The notes under the pieces were generated by a model, which searched no databases, was not told where the DNA came from, and was given only the letters and a program-made list of their open reading frames with translations. DNA of 35,728 bases from an uncultured Clostridia bacterium (lineage in GTDB: Bacteria > Bacillota > Clostridia > TANB77 > CAG-508), in contig CAKOVG010000011.1 in the NCBI GenBank assembly GCA_934121875.1, forward strand, positions 1-35,728, written 5' to 3'. Each line of letters starts with the position of its first letter. The first letter of the stretch is position 1. This document shows positions 7,782-15,617 of this stretch, one piece after another. The translations under genes and the position numbers were made by a program.

Positions 7782-7987
7782 AAAAAAACTTTCATTCCTA
7801 GCTCTTATTGCTAGGGACGAAAGTTTTTTTCCGCGGTTCCACCCTATTTGATTAGTTTATACTAATCCACTTTATTTAATATGCTCCAAAGCTCCCCATA
7901 TGTTTCTTAATGTTGACTTTCACCTAACTCAACTCTCTAAAAATAAGAAATGCATACTTTTTCTTTTTCATCGCATTTATATTCAAT
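7782..7987 (-). promoter_or_regulatory. T-box riboswitch leader (glycine) with terminator/antiterminator
   Basis: The 14-base T-box AGGGTGGAACCGCG is at 7845-7832. Upstream is Stem I: base stem TATGC (7956-7952) with GCATA (7884-7880), apical region AGGTGAAAGTC, and a candidate specifier GGA (7887-7885) on the 3' side. The terminator has 17-base arms at 7826-7810 and 7802-7786 (one mismatch, one G-U) followed by seven T. Uncharged tRNA-Gly should pair with GGA and with the UGGA bulge of the T-box and promote readthrough into glyS. The bulge A predicts a U73 discriminator, which the tRNA-Gly at 26888 has. The specifier position is my reading of the fold. Confidence 0.93.
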
Positions 7988-7993
7988 ACAAGT

Positions 7994-8022
7994 ATTATAC
8001 GCTTTTTACTCGTTATTGTCAA
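7994..8022 (-). promoter_or_regulatory. Consensus promoter of the glyS T-box transcript
   Basis: Minus-strand TTGACA (8022-8017), 17-base spacer, TATAAT (7999-7994): a perfect vegetative promoter, starting transcription near 7987 just ahead of Stem I. Confidence 0.9.
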
Positions 8023-8071
8023 ACTCTAATTTAATTTTGCATAAAATATTTTATAAATATCAATAATAGTA

Positions 8072-8108
8072 TTGACAATTAAAGTATTTTGTATTACAAT
8101 GTATTACA
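8072..8108 (+). promoter_or_regulatory. Promoter and operator repeats of the toxin-antitoxin pair
   Basis: TTGACA (8072-8077), 17 bases, TACAAT (8095-8100). Two direct copies of TGTATTACA with a 10-base period (8090-8098 and 8100-8108) cover the -10 box; each is itself nearly palindromic (TGTA...TACA). This arrangement suits binding by adjacent ribbon-helix-helix antitoxin dimers and hence autorepression, which is inference. Confidence 0.75.
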
Positions 8109-8124
8109 TAAGGAGGAGAGAAAA

Positions 8125-8346
8125 ATGACTATATCAGTTAGATTAAATGAAGAAGATACAAAACTTATAAAAGCATATGCAGAAATGCACAATATTTCTT
8201 TGTCAGATTTAATAAGAACTGCATTACTTGAAAAAATAGAAGACGAATATGATTTAACTTGTTATGAAAAAGCTGTAGAAGAATATGAACTTAATCCTAA
8301 AACATATACTCTTGAAGAAGTAAAAAAGGAGCTTGATTTAGATTGA
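8125..8346 (+). CDS. Antitoxin of a type II toxin-antitoxin system, ribbon-helix-helix (RelB/DUF6290-like)
   Basis: A 73-residue protein starting MTISVRLNEEDTKLIKAYAE. The N-terminal beta strand (TISVRL) followed by two helices, with NISLSDLIRTALLEKIEDE as the second, is the ribbon-helix-helix fold that binds DNA; the acidic C-terminal half (YEKAVEEYELNPKTYTLEEVKKELDLD) should wrap around and neutralise the toxin. An upstream in-frame start at 8089 lies within the promoter, whereas the ATG at 8125 has AGGAGG at 8111-8116, so 8125 is chosen. Its TGA overlaps the toxin start (TTGA), indicating translational coupling. Confidence 0.88.
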   Translation: MTISVRLNEEDTKLIKAYAEMHNISLSDLIRTALLEKIEDEYDLTCYEKAVEEYELNPKTYTLEEVKKELDLD

Positions 8347-8609
8347 AATATAAAATAGTGTTTTCAGAAAAAGCTAAAAAGTATTTGAAAAAATTAGATA
8401 AATATACCAGTTCTTTAATAATTGGTTGGATCGAAAAAAATTTAGTAAATTGTGATGATCCTCGTATTCATGGTAAGGGATTAGTTGAGAACAAATCAGG
8501 TCTGTGGCGTTATCGTATTGGCGATTATAGACTAATATGTGAAATAAAAGATAGTGAACTAATAATATTAGTATTAGAAATTGGACATAGATGTAATATA
8601 TATAAGTAA
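8343..8609 (+). CDS. RelE/StbE-family mRNA interferase toxin
   Basis: An 88-residue RelE/ParE-superfamily protein: KYKIVFSEKAKKYLKKLDKYTSSLI, then GLVENKSGLWRYRIGDYRLICEIKDSELIILVLEIGHRCNIYK. The Arg/Tyr pattern GLWRYRIGDYRLIC and the final RxxIYK/Y match RelE toxins that cut mRNA on the ribosome. Length is typical. It starts with TTG at 8343, overlapping the antitoxin stop; AAGGAG at 8327-8332 lies 10 bases upstream. RelE versus ParE (gyrase poison) cannot be settled from sequence alone, but the GLWRYRIGDYR motif favours RelE. Confidence 0.87.
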   Translation: MKYKIVFSEKAKKYLKKLDKYTSSLIIGWIEKNLVNCDDPRIHGKGLVENKSGLWRYRIGDYRLICEIKDSELIILVLEIGHRCNIYK

Positions 8610-8646
8610 AAGCTAATGAGGTTAAAACCTCACTAGCTTTTATTGT
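8608..8646. terminator. Bidirectional terminator between toxin and TVP38-like gene
   Basis: Arms AAAAGCTA-A-TGAGGT (8608-8622) and ACCTCA-C-TAGCTTTT (8627-8641) pair except for one A/C mismatch, with a 4-base loop. T-rich sequence follows on both strands. Confidence 0.75.
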
Positions 8647-9353
8647 ATTGTTCTTATTGCTTCGTCTGTTATCTTGTTTTTATCAAGTTTTCTCATTATC
8701 AATACTACAACTGCAACTATTGCAAATGTTACACCATATATAATTAAGCTTAGTTTCCAGTTTCCTTTTAGTAAGCTTGCTCCAGCTAATGTTGAAGATA
8801 TTACTGATGGAAATCTTGCTAATGTTGATATCAGTATAAATTCTGTTGGTTTTATTGGTAGTAATGCTGCTATATATGTTAGTAAATCTTTTGGTGTTCC
8901 TGGTATAAAGAATAATATAAAAAGTATGTATCTAATTGTTTGAGGATCTTGAAATAATTTACTTTTTTCTATTTTTTCTATCTTTTCTGGTTTTACAAAT
9001 TCATATATAAATTCTCTTCCAAGTTTATGAACTAGTAAATATATAAATGCTGAAATTATAGCCGCAGAAAGCATTATAAATGCTGTTCCCCATAAACCTC
9101 CATAACATAAACCTGCTAATATTTCTATTGGCTCTCCCGGTATTATAAATAAAAATATTTGTGCAAATTGAAGTCCAAATAACATTAAAAATCCAATAAA
9201 TCCAGAATTATTTACCTTTTGCTTAAATGCTTGCTGTCCTGCTTCACTTGAAAGTTCTTTAAAAGTTGGTATCAAATATATTGTAACTGCTACCATTATT
9301 GCTATTACTACTGCCAACAATATTATTTTAAATATTTTAGTTTTTTGTTTCAT
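8640..9353 (-). CDS. TVP38/TMEM64 (DedA-superfamily, VTT-domain) membrane protein
   Basis: A 237-residue integral membrane protein with about six hydrophobic segments. The VTT core is visible: FLFIIPGEPIEILAGLCYGGLWGTAFIML (about 67-95), the cytosolic helix KLGREFIYEFVK, and FILFFIPGTPKDLLTYIAALLP. The two proline/glycine re-entrant stretches (IPGEPIE and IPGTPKD) are the hallmark of the superfamily, whose DedA members flip undecaprenyl phosphate or phospholipids; the substrate here is unknown. It lies 14 bases after the second ABC subunit and is probably the last gene of that operon. Confidence 0.88.
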   Translation of the reverse strand: MKQKTKIFKIILLAVVIAIMVAVTIYLIPTFKELSSEAGQQAFKQKVNNSGFIGFLMLFGLQFAQIFLFIIPGEPIEILAGLCYGGLWGTAFIMLSAAIISAFIYLLVHKLGREFIYEFVKPEKIEKIEKSKLFQDPQTIRYILFILFFIPGTPKDLLTYIAALLPIKPTEFILISTLARFPSVISSTLAGASLLKGNWKLSLIIYGVTFAIVAVVVLIMRKLDKNKITDEAIRTIQ

Positions 9354-9367
9354 AATTTTCCTCTTTT

Positions 9368-11191
9368 TTATACTGCTTCGTCTTCACAATCTTGGAATTG
9401 TGAGTTGTATAGGTTAGCATAAAAGCCTCCTTTTTCTAGCAATTCTTCATGTGTTCCTTGTTCTATAATGTCTCCTTCATTCATTACTAATATTAAGTCT
9501 GCATTTTTTATTGTAGATAATCTATGTGCTATTATAAAGCTTGTTCTTCCTTTCATTAGGTTATCCATAGCTGATTGTATTTGTTCTTCTGTTCTTGTAT
9601 CTATTGAACTTGTAGCTTCGTCCAATATTAATATTTCTGGGTTTGTTAATATAACTCTTGCTATTGTTAATAACTGTTTTTGCCCCTGTGATATATTGTT
9701 TGATTCTTCATCAATTACCATATCATATCCTTTTGGCAATGTTTGTATAAAGTGATGAACATGTGCTGCTTTTGCTGCTTCTATTACTTCTTCGTCTGTT
9801 GCATCAGGCTTTCCATATTTGATATTTTCTTTAATTGTACCTCCAAATAGCCATGTATCTTGAAGCACCATTCCAAATACTTTTCTTAAATCGCCACGTT
9901 TAAATTCTTGTATATTATGTCCATCTATTAATATCGCACCTTTATTTACATCATAAAATCTCATTAAAAGTTTTACTATTGTAGTTTTACCTGCACCAGT
10001 TGGACCAACAATTGCAATTTTTTGTCCATCTTTTACAGTTTCATTAAAGTCATGTATTATAACTTTGTCTTCATTATATCCAAATTGTACATGGTCAAAT
10101 GTTACATTGCCTTTTATACCCTCTGTTGATATAGCATTTTCTTGGTCTTGTTCTTCTTCTGGTTCTTCTAGGAACTCTAATATTCTTTCAGAAGCTGCTA
10201 TCATCGCTTGTAACATACTTGAAATTTGTGCAATTTCATTTATTGGTCTTGTAAATTGTTTGTCATACTGTATAAATGATTGTATATTACCAACTGTTAT
10301 TTTCCCTTGTACTGCTAAATATCCACCTAAAACTGCTATTCCAACATAACCCACATTTCCTGCAAATTGCATAATTGGGTACATTAATCCTGACATAAAA
10401 TGTGATTTCCAACCTGAACTATATAATTTATCATTTAATTTTTCAAAAGCTTCTGTTTCTTCATTTTCTCTGTTAAATACTTTTACTATTGTGTGTCCAC
10501 TATATATTTCTTCTACTTGACCATTTACATGTCCTAAATAGTCTTGTTGCTGTTTAAAGTATTTTTGTGATTTGTTTACTATAAATTTTACTAATATTAC
10601 TGCAATTGGTATTATTGCAAGTGATACCAATGTCATACTAATACTTATTGTTAGCATCATAATAAATATACCTATAAGTGTGCACACTGCTGTAATTATT
10701 GATGTTATACTTTGGTTCATGTTTTGTGAAAATGTATCTATATCGTTTGTTATTATTGATAACACTTCACCATTTGTTTTTTTGTCAAAATATTTCATTG
10801 GCAAATGATTAATTTTTTGTGCTACTTCATTTCTTAATCTATATGTTAGTTTTTGTGATACATTTGTCATTACAAAACTTTGTATTGCTGTAAATATCAT
10901 ACTTATAATATATAGTACAACTAAGATAAGCAAAATACTTGCTATTTTTGCAAAGTCAATTCCACCTGTACCTGACATTTTATTTACTAATCCATTAAAA
11001 ATTTCTGTTGTTGCATTTCCAGAAATTTTTGGTCCTACTATTGTAAATACCGTACTTCCTATTGCAAATATTAGCACTATTAGTAATTGCCATTTATAGT
11101 CAAGTAAATATTTTTTGAATATTTTCTTTGTAGTACCTTTGAAGTCTTTTGCTTTTTCTATTTGCTTATTTGGATTTTTATTTCCTTTCAT
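9368..11191 (-). CDS. Heterodimeric ABC exporter, consensus-site half-transporter
   Basis: A 607-residue fused membrane/ATPase half-transporter: six transmembrane helices in residues about 30-340, ATPase domain after 360. Walker A GPTGAGKT (396-403), Q-loop VLQDTWLF, Walker B LILDE with catalytic Glu525 and switch His556 (IIAHRLST) are intact, while the signature motif is altered (NISQGQ instead of LSGGQ). With the partner at 11205 this gives one working and one degenerate ATP site, the pattern of BmrCD/LmrCD/TM287-288 type multidrug exporters. A 13-base gap separates it from the partner; AAAGGA is the SD. Substrate cannot be predicted. Confidence 0.93.
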   Translation of the reverse strand: MKGNKNPNKQIEKAKDFKGTTKKIFKKYLLDYKWQLLIVLIFAIGSTVFTIVGPKISGNATTEIFNGLVNKMSGTGGIDFAKIASILLILVVLYIISMIFTAIQSFVMTNVSQKLTYRLRNEVAQKINHLPMKYFDKKTNGEVLSIITNDIDTFSQNMNQSITSIITAVCTLIGIFIMMLTISISMTLVSLAIIPIAVILVKFIVNKSQKYFKQQQDYLGHVNGQVEEIYSGHTIVKVFNRENEETEAFEKLNDKLYSSGWKSHFMSGLMYPIMQFAGNVGYVGIAVLGGYLAVQGKITVGNIQSFIQYDKQFTRPINEIAQISSMLQAMIAASERILEFLEEPEEEQDQENAISTEGIKGNVTFDHVQFGYNEDKVIIHDFNETVKDGQKIAIVGPTGAGKTTIVKLLMRFYDVNKGAILIDGHNIQEFKRGDLRKVFGMVLQDTWLFGGTIKENIKYGKPDATDEEVIEAAKAAHVHHFIQTLPKGYDMVIDEESNNISQGQKQLLTIARVILTNPEILILDEATSSIDTRTEEQIQSAMDNLMKGRTSFIIAHRLSTIKNADLILVMNEGDIIEQGTHEELLEKGGFYANLYNSQFQDCEDEAV

Positions 11192-11204
11192 TTCTTATTC
11201 CTTT

Positions 11205-12959
11205 CTATTCTAGCTCTTCTGCTGAAAGTTGTGATAATGCAATTTGTTTATATACTTCACAATTTTGCATAAGTTCTTTATGAGTTCCTTTTCCTGCAAT
11301 TTTTCCGTCGTCTAGCACAATTATTTGTTCTGCATTTAAAACTGTGTTTATTCTTTGTGCAACTATAATTACTGTTTTATTTTGTGTCTTTTTCATTAAT
11401 GTTTCTCTTAATTTTGCATCAGTTTTATAGTCAAGTGCTGAAAAGCTATCATCAAAAACAAATATTTCTGGATCTTTTGCAACTGCTCTTGCAATGGATA
11501 AACGTTGTTTTTGTCCACCAGATACATTACTTCCACCTTGTGCAATTTCAGATTTATATTTATCTTTTTTATTATCAATAAATTCTGTTGCTTGTGCTAT
11601 TTCTGCTGATAGTTTCATTTGGTCATCTGACATATTTTCATCACTGTATTTTATATTACTTTCTATTGTGCCAGAGAATAGAACTCCTTTTTGCGGTACA
11701 AATCCTATTACACCTCTTAATTCTTTTTGAGTAACATCTTTAATATTTACTCCGTCAATTAGTATTTCACCTTTTGTGACATCATAAAAACGAGGAATTA
11801 AATTTACAACTGTAGATTTACCGCTTCCTGTGCTTCCTATAATTGCTGTGGTTTTTCCTGGTTCTGCTGTAAAGTCAATATCACATAATATTGGTTCATC
11901 TGCATCAGGATATTGAAAAGTAACATTTTTAAATTCTACTATTCCTTTTTTGCTCTCATCAAAATGTTTTGGATTTTCTGGGTCTTTTATACTATTTTCT
12001 TTTTCTAATACTTCATTTATACGTTTTGCAGATACACTTGCTCTTGGAAGCATAATTGATAGCATAGATATCATTAAAAATGCCATTACAATTTGCATTG
12101 TATATTGTATAAATGCCATAATATCTCCAACTTGAATTACATTTATATCTACATTTTTTGCTCCTACCCAAATTATTAGTAAGGAAACTAAGTTCATTAC
12201 AAGCATTAAAAATGGCATCATTAAGTTCATAGCATTGTTTACAAACATAAAGTTTTTCATTAGGTTTTTATTTGCTTTTTCAAATCTTGCTTCTTCTTTT
12301 TTCTCTGTATTAAAAGCTCTAATTACTGGTATACCTGTAAGCATTTCTCTTGATACTAAGTTTAGCTTATCAACTAGTTCCTGCATCTTTTTAAATTTTG
12401 GCATTGCTACAACAAATAGCAATAATACAATTAGCAATACTGAACCAAGAGCCACTCCTATTATCCATGCCATTGGATTTTGTTTTAAAGCTATAACTTT
12501 AAATAATCCACCTATACCAATTATAGGAGCATAAATAATTATTCTAAACATCATTGATACTACATTTTGTATTTGCTGAATATCGTTTGTGCTACGAGTT
12601 ATTAAAGATGATGTTGAAAATTCTTTAAATTCGCTAATTGAAAATCCTAATATTTTTTTAAATATTTTTTCTCTTAAAGTTTTTCCAATTTTAGCTCCAA
12701 CACGAGATGATAAAAACATTACTGTAATTCCACATGCCATACTAACTGCTGCTATAGCTAACATTTTTAGTCCTTCTATCCATATATATTGGCTTTGATA
12801 GTTATTTGGATCAACTATTGCTTCTGTTATTCCATTGTTTACAATTCTTGTTATGTAATCAGGTAGTGCTAAGTCTGCATATGCCTGAATTGTGAGTAAT
12901 ATAATGATTATAGCTATTGCTACCCATGACTGTTTTAAGTTTTTTAATATTTTAAGCAT
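11205..12959 (-). CDS. Heterodimeric ABC exporter, degenerate-site half-transporter
   Basis: A 584-residue half-transporter with six membrane helices (about 12-310) and an ATPase domain from about 340. Walker A GSTGSGKS (375-382) and the signature VSGGQ (479-483) are canonical, but the catalytic Glu after Walker B is Asp504 (FVFDDSFS) and the switch His is Gln535 (VAQRINT). These substitutions mark the degenerate site of heterodimeric exporters and complement the altered signature of the neighbour at 9368. First gene of a likely three-gene operon with the second half-transporter and the TVP38-like protein. GAGAGGA upstream of the ATG is the SD. Confidence 0.93.
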   Translation of the reverse strand: MLKILKNLKQSWVAIAIIIILLTIQAYADLALPDYITRIVNNGITEAIVDPNNYQSQYIWIEGLKMLAIAAVSMACGITVMFLSSRVGAKIGKTLREKIFKKILGFSISEFKEFSTSSLITRSTNDIQQIQNVVSMMFRIIIYAPIIGIGGLFKVIALKQNPMAWIIGVALGSVLLIVLLLFVVAMPKFKKMQELVDKLNLVSREMLTGIPVIRAFNTEKKEEARFEKANKNLMKNFMFVNNAMNLMMPFLMLVMNLVSLLIIWVGAKNVDINVIQVGDIMAFIQYTMQIVMAFLMISMLSIMLPRASVSAKRINEVLEKENSIKDPENPKHFDESKKGIVEFKNVTFQYPDADEPILCDIDFTAEPGKTTAIIGSTGSGKSTVVNLIPRFYDVTKGEILIDGVNIKDVTQKELRGVIGFVPQKGVLFSGTIESNIKYSDENMSDDQMKLSAEIAQATEFIDNKKDKYKSEIAQGGSNVSGGQKQRLSIARAVAKDPEIFVFDDSFSALDYKTDAKLRETLMKKTQNKTVIIVAQRINTVLNAEQIIVLDDGKIAGKGTHKELMQNCEVYKQIALSQLSAEELE

Positions 12960-12980
12960 TTAATTTTCTTCCTCTCTAAA

Positions 12981-13026
12981 AAAGCATTATGTCCTATATT
13001 ATACACGACATAATGCTTTCTGTTAA
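12981..13026 (-). promoter_or_regulatory. Promoter of the ABC operon nested in a hairpin that also ends ispH
   Basis: Minus-strand TTAACA (13026-13021), 17 bases, TATAAT (13003-12998). A perfect 13-bp inverted repeat, AAAGCATTATGTC (12981-12993) with its complement (13007-13019), has the -10 box in its loop and is followed by six T on the minus strand. It can serve as the ispH terminator, and its symmetry around the -10 box would also suit a repressor site. Confidence 0.7.
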
Positions 13027-13043
13027 TATTTTTCACACAAATT

Positions 13044-13904
13044 TTACATTTCTAGCTTTTCTTTAACCTTGTATATACTTTGCTGTGGTGTTGATGCTCC
13101 TGCCATTATTCCAATTTTGTTATACTTGTGTATTTCTTGTAATTGTTCTTGTGTCAATTCTTCTGCGCCCTCGATCATTATTGCATTTTTACATTTTTCG
13201 CATGCAATGTTGTATAACTTGTTTGTATTTGAGCTTTTTTTACCACCTATTATTATCATATATTCTACTTTAGTAGCTAGTTCTTGCGTTTCTTGTTGTC
13301 TTCTTCTGGTAGCATTACATACTGTGTTTTTTATAATTGCCTCTGGAAATTTTTCTTGTACAGTATTGCAAAACTTATTGAATTTTTCTAAATTAAATGT
13401 TGTTTGTGCTATTACAAGTATTTTATCACTTTTTATGTTTGATAACACTTCATTTAGCTCTTGTTCATTTTCTACTGTTTTATATTCTGTTCCACAAAAG
13501 CTTTCTGTTCCAATTACTTCTGGATGTCCTTTTTCTCCTATGAAAATTATATAATATCCATTTTTTGAATACTCTTCTGCAATTTTATGTATATTTAAAA
13601 CCTTTGGACAAGTCAAATCAATTAGTTCTATTCCTAATTTTTTTGCTTGTTCATATATGCTCTTAGTTACACCATGTGCACGAATAATTACTTGTTTTCC
13701 ATTTGGTTTTTCAACTTCCGATAAGTCACTTATTACTTTAACTCCTAGGTCTTTTAATTGCTTCATTACAACAGGGTTATGTGCTAAATCTCCTAAGCAA
13801 TAAGTTGTTTCTCCATTTTTATTTTTTGCAAATTCTATAGTTTTATTAACTGCATTTGTTATTCCCCCACAAAATCCTGATGTTTCTCCTATTATAATTT
13901 CCAT
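13044..13904 (-). CDS. ispH: 4-hydroxy-3-methylbut-2-enyl diphosphate reductase
   Basis: A 286-residue [4Fe-4S] enzyme making IPP and DMAPP in the last step of the MEP isoprenoid pathway. The three cluster cysteines are Cys12 (SGFCGGI), Cys99 (DLTCPKV) and Cys196 (NTVCNATRRRQ); substrate-binding histidines are in LAHNP (His42), RAHG (His77) and GHPE (His127). The ending GASTPQQSIYKVKEKL is the conserved GASTP motif. The length is that of a stand-alone IspH; the ribosomal-protein-S1-like fusion seen in many clostridia is absent. AGGAGAG is the SD, and it lies 9 bases after fmt. Confidence 0.97.
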   Translation of the reverse strand: MEIIIGETSGFCGGITNAVNKTIEFAKNKNGETTYCLGDLAHNPVVMKQLKDLGVKVISDLSEVEKPNGKQVIIRAHGVTKSIYEQAKKLGIELIDLTCPKVLNIHKIAEEYSKNGYYIIFIGEKGHPEVIGTESFCGTEYKTVENEQELNEVLSNIKSDKILVIAQTTFNLEKFNKFCNTVQEKFPEAIIKNTVCNATRRRQQETQELATKVEYMIIIGGKKSSNTNKLYNIACEKCKNAIMIEGAEELTQEQLQEIHKYNKIGIMAGASTPQQSIYKVKEKLEM

Positions 13905-13913
13905 TGTACTCTC

Positions 13914-14900
13914 CTATTCTAAAATACTACCTGCTTGTATACTGTTTCCTCTTAGAAAATCTGCTACTCCCATTTTTTTTGCATTTTCTGCTTGTATTTC
14001 AAGTATTTGTAATATTCCTTCTTTTGCTTTAATAAATAATCCTTGTTTTGGATTAGTAAATAATATTGTTCCTGCTTCTAAGTCATTTAATTTATATTCA
14101 TATTCTTTTAATTCAGGAAAAGCATTTAATATTTCTTGTTCAGACATTAATTTTGCTTTCCAAAATTTTAGTTTTTTACCATCTAAAAATGTATATGCTC
14201 CCATTATTGGGTTTAATCCTCTTATTAGATTTTTTATTTGTTTTGCTGTTTGGTTTTTCCAGTCTATTTTTGCCATTTCTTTGTTAAGCATTGGGGCCAT
14301 TGTAAAGTCTTCTCCTTGTTTTTCTCTTGGTGCTTTTTCTTGTTCTATCAGATTAACTGTTTTTACTAATAGTTCTCCTCCAATTTTTGTTAGTCTATTC
14401 CAAAGCTCTCCTGTTGTTTCATCTTCTCCTATTTCTACTTCTTGTTTTAAAATCATATCACCTGTATCCATTCCTGTATCCATATACATTGTGGTAATTC
14501 CTGTTGTTTTATCTCCATTTAAAACTGCCCATTGTATTGGTGCTGCTCCTCTGTATTTAGGTAATAATGAGCCATGTACATTTATGCATCCTAGTTTTGG
14601 AATATTTAGTAATTCTTGTGGCAATATTTTTCCATATGCTACAACACATATTATATCTGGTTTTAATGCTTTCATTTGCTCTATAAACTCTGTGTTGTTT
14701 CTTACTTTTTCAGGTTGATATATTTTTAAACCATTTTCTAAAGCATATTGTTTTACTGGTGATGCTATCATTTTCATTCCTCTGCCTTGAGGTTTGTCTG
14801 GATTTGTTACAACTGCTAATATGTTATGTTTTGCTTCTACTAAGCATTTAAGGCTTTCTTTTGCAAAATCTGGTGTTCCCATAAATATAATATTAAGCAT
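13914..14900 (-). CDS. fmt: Methionyl-tRNA formyltransferase
   Basis: A 328-residue enzyme that formylates initiator Met-tRNA with 10-formyl-THF. The N-terminal catalytic domain starts IIFMGTPDFAKESL; the active-site triad is Asn107 and His109 (GCINVHGS) and Asp145 (TGMDTGD), and SLLPKYRGAAPIQ (111-123) is the family signature. The C-terminal tRNA-binding domain follows residue 205. AGGAGG precedes the ATG. It follows def directly (11-base gap), the usual def-fmt pairing, whose products act at the start and end of the formyl-Met cycle. Confidence 0.98.
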   Translation of the reverse strand: MLNIIFMGTPDFAKESLKCLVEAKHNILAVVTNPDKPQGRGMKMIASPVKQYALENGLKIYQPEKVRNNTEFIEQMKALKPDIICVVAYGKILPQELLNIPKLGCINVHGSLLPKYRGAAPIQWAVLNGDKTTGITTMYMDTGMDTGDMILKQEVEIGEDETTGELWNRLTKIGGELLVKTVNLIEQEKAPREKQGEDFTMAPMLNKEMAKIDWKNQTAKQIKNLIRGLNPIMGAYTFLDGKKLKFWKAKLMSEQEILNAFPELKEYEYKLNDLEAGTILFTNPKQGLFIKAKEGILQILEIQAENAKKMGVADFLRGNSIQAGSILE

Positions 14901-14911
14901 TTACATTCCTC

Positions 14912-15400
14912 CTATTTTTGTTCTTCTGGTGTTGAATATTCTAGTGTGCCTGGAATAACTTTGTCTATAAATAGTATTCCTTCTAAATGGTCTATTTCGT
15001 GAGCTATAGCTTGTGCCAACAAGCCTTCTCCTTCTATTTTTATTTTCTCTCCATTTTCGTTTAAGGCTTCCATTACAACTTTTTCTGGTCTTATTACTTT
15101 CCCAAACTGATTTGGAAAACTTAGGCAACCTTCCTCTACCTCTTGTTTTCCTTTTGATTTTACTATTTTAGGATTTACTAATTTAATTGGTCCTTTTTCA
15201 TTATACAAATCAATTACAACAAGTCTTTTTAATATTCCTATTTGTGGAGCTGCTAAACCTACTCCATCATATCTATGCATAGTTTCAACCATATCATCTA
15301 ATATTTCTCTTATTTTATCGTCAACTATTTCTACTTCTCTTGATTTTTTTCTTAGTATTTCATCTGTTGTTTGTCTTATTATTCTTATTGCCAAAGTCAT
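14912..15400 (-). CDS. def: Peptide deformylase
   Basis: A 162-residue metalloenzyme removing the formyl group from nascent proteins. All three motifs are intact: GVGLAAPQIG (46-55), EEGCLSFPN (89-97) with metal ligand Cys92, and AHEIDHLEG (133-141) with ligands His134 and His138 and catalytic Glu135. AGGGGG is the SD. It heads the def-fmt-ispH cluster, separated from priA by a 217-base gap that contains a structured element. Confidence 0.97.
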   Translation of the reverse strand: MTLAIRIIRQTTDEILRKKSREVEIVDDKIREILDDMVETMHRYDGVGLAAPQIGILKRLVVIDLYNEKGPIKLVNPKIVKSKGKQEVEEGCLSFPNQFGKVIRPEKVVMEALNENGEKIKIEGEGLLAQAIAHEIDHLEGILFIDKVIPGTLEYSTPEEQK

Positions 15401-15476
15401 TTTCCCCCTATTCTAATTTTATCTCTCCTATTTAGTTCAAATGTAAATTTTTAAAAGAATTAGTATATTGCGCGGA

Positions 15477-15587
15477 AAAGTGTATTAAAAAGGCAAGGGC
15501 GCATACATTTGTATGTTGCTGAGGCTGTTAAGGCTCTGCCTGTTACAGCGTCAGTATGCAGTAGCAACCGCGTTTTTAATGCACTTT
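15477..15587. repeat. 111-bp GC-richer structured palindromic element between priA and def (MITE or ncRNA candidate)
   Basis: Terminal inverted repeats of 15 bases, AAAGTGTATTAAAAA (15477-15491) and TTTTTAATGCACTTT (15573-15587), match except one base. The interior (15492-15572) has 43 G+C of 81 by hand count, against roughly a quarter around it. It folds into a long hairpin: CTGA (519-522)/TCAG (551-554), GCTGT (524-528)/ACAGC (545-549), AGGC/GCCT with a TCT loop (offsets within 15xxx), capped outside by GTTG (15515-15518)/CAAC (15565-15568). GCATAC (15501-15506) can pair either locally with GTATG (15511-15515) or with GTATGC (15554-15559), the latter a pseudoknot. Family not recognised. Confidence 0.65.
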
Positions 15588-15617
15588 GACAAAGCAAGAT
15601 ACTGATTATTTTAAAAA

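Noticed and set aside
13069..13554. 161-codon plus-strand open frame opposite ispH
   Set aside because: It is antisense to intact ispH, lacks an SD and encodes a composition typical of reversed AT-rich coding DNA.
14901..15128. 75-codon minus-strand frame overlapping the def 3' half
   Set aside because: Out of frame with def, highly Arg/Ser-rich, and def is fully conserved in the other frame.
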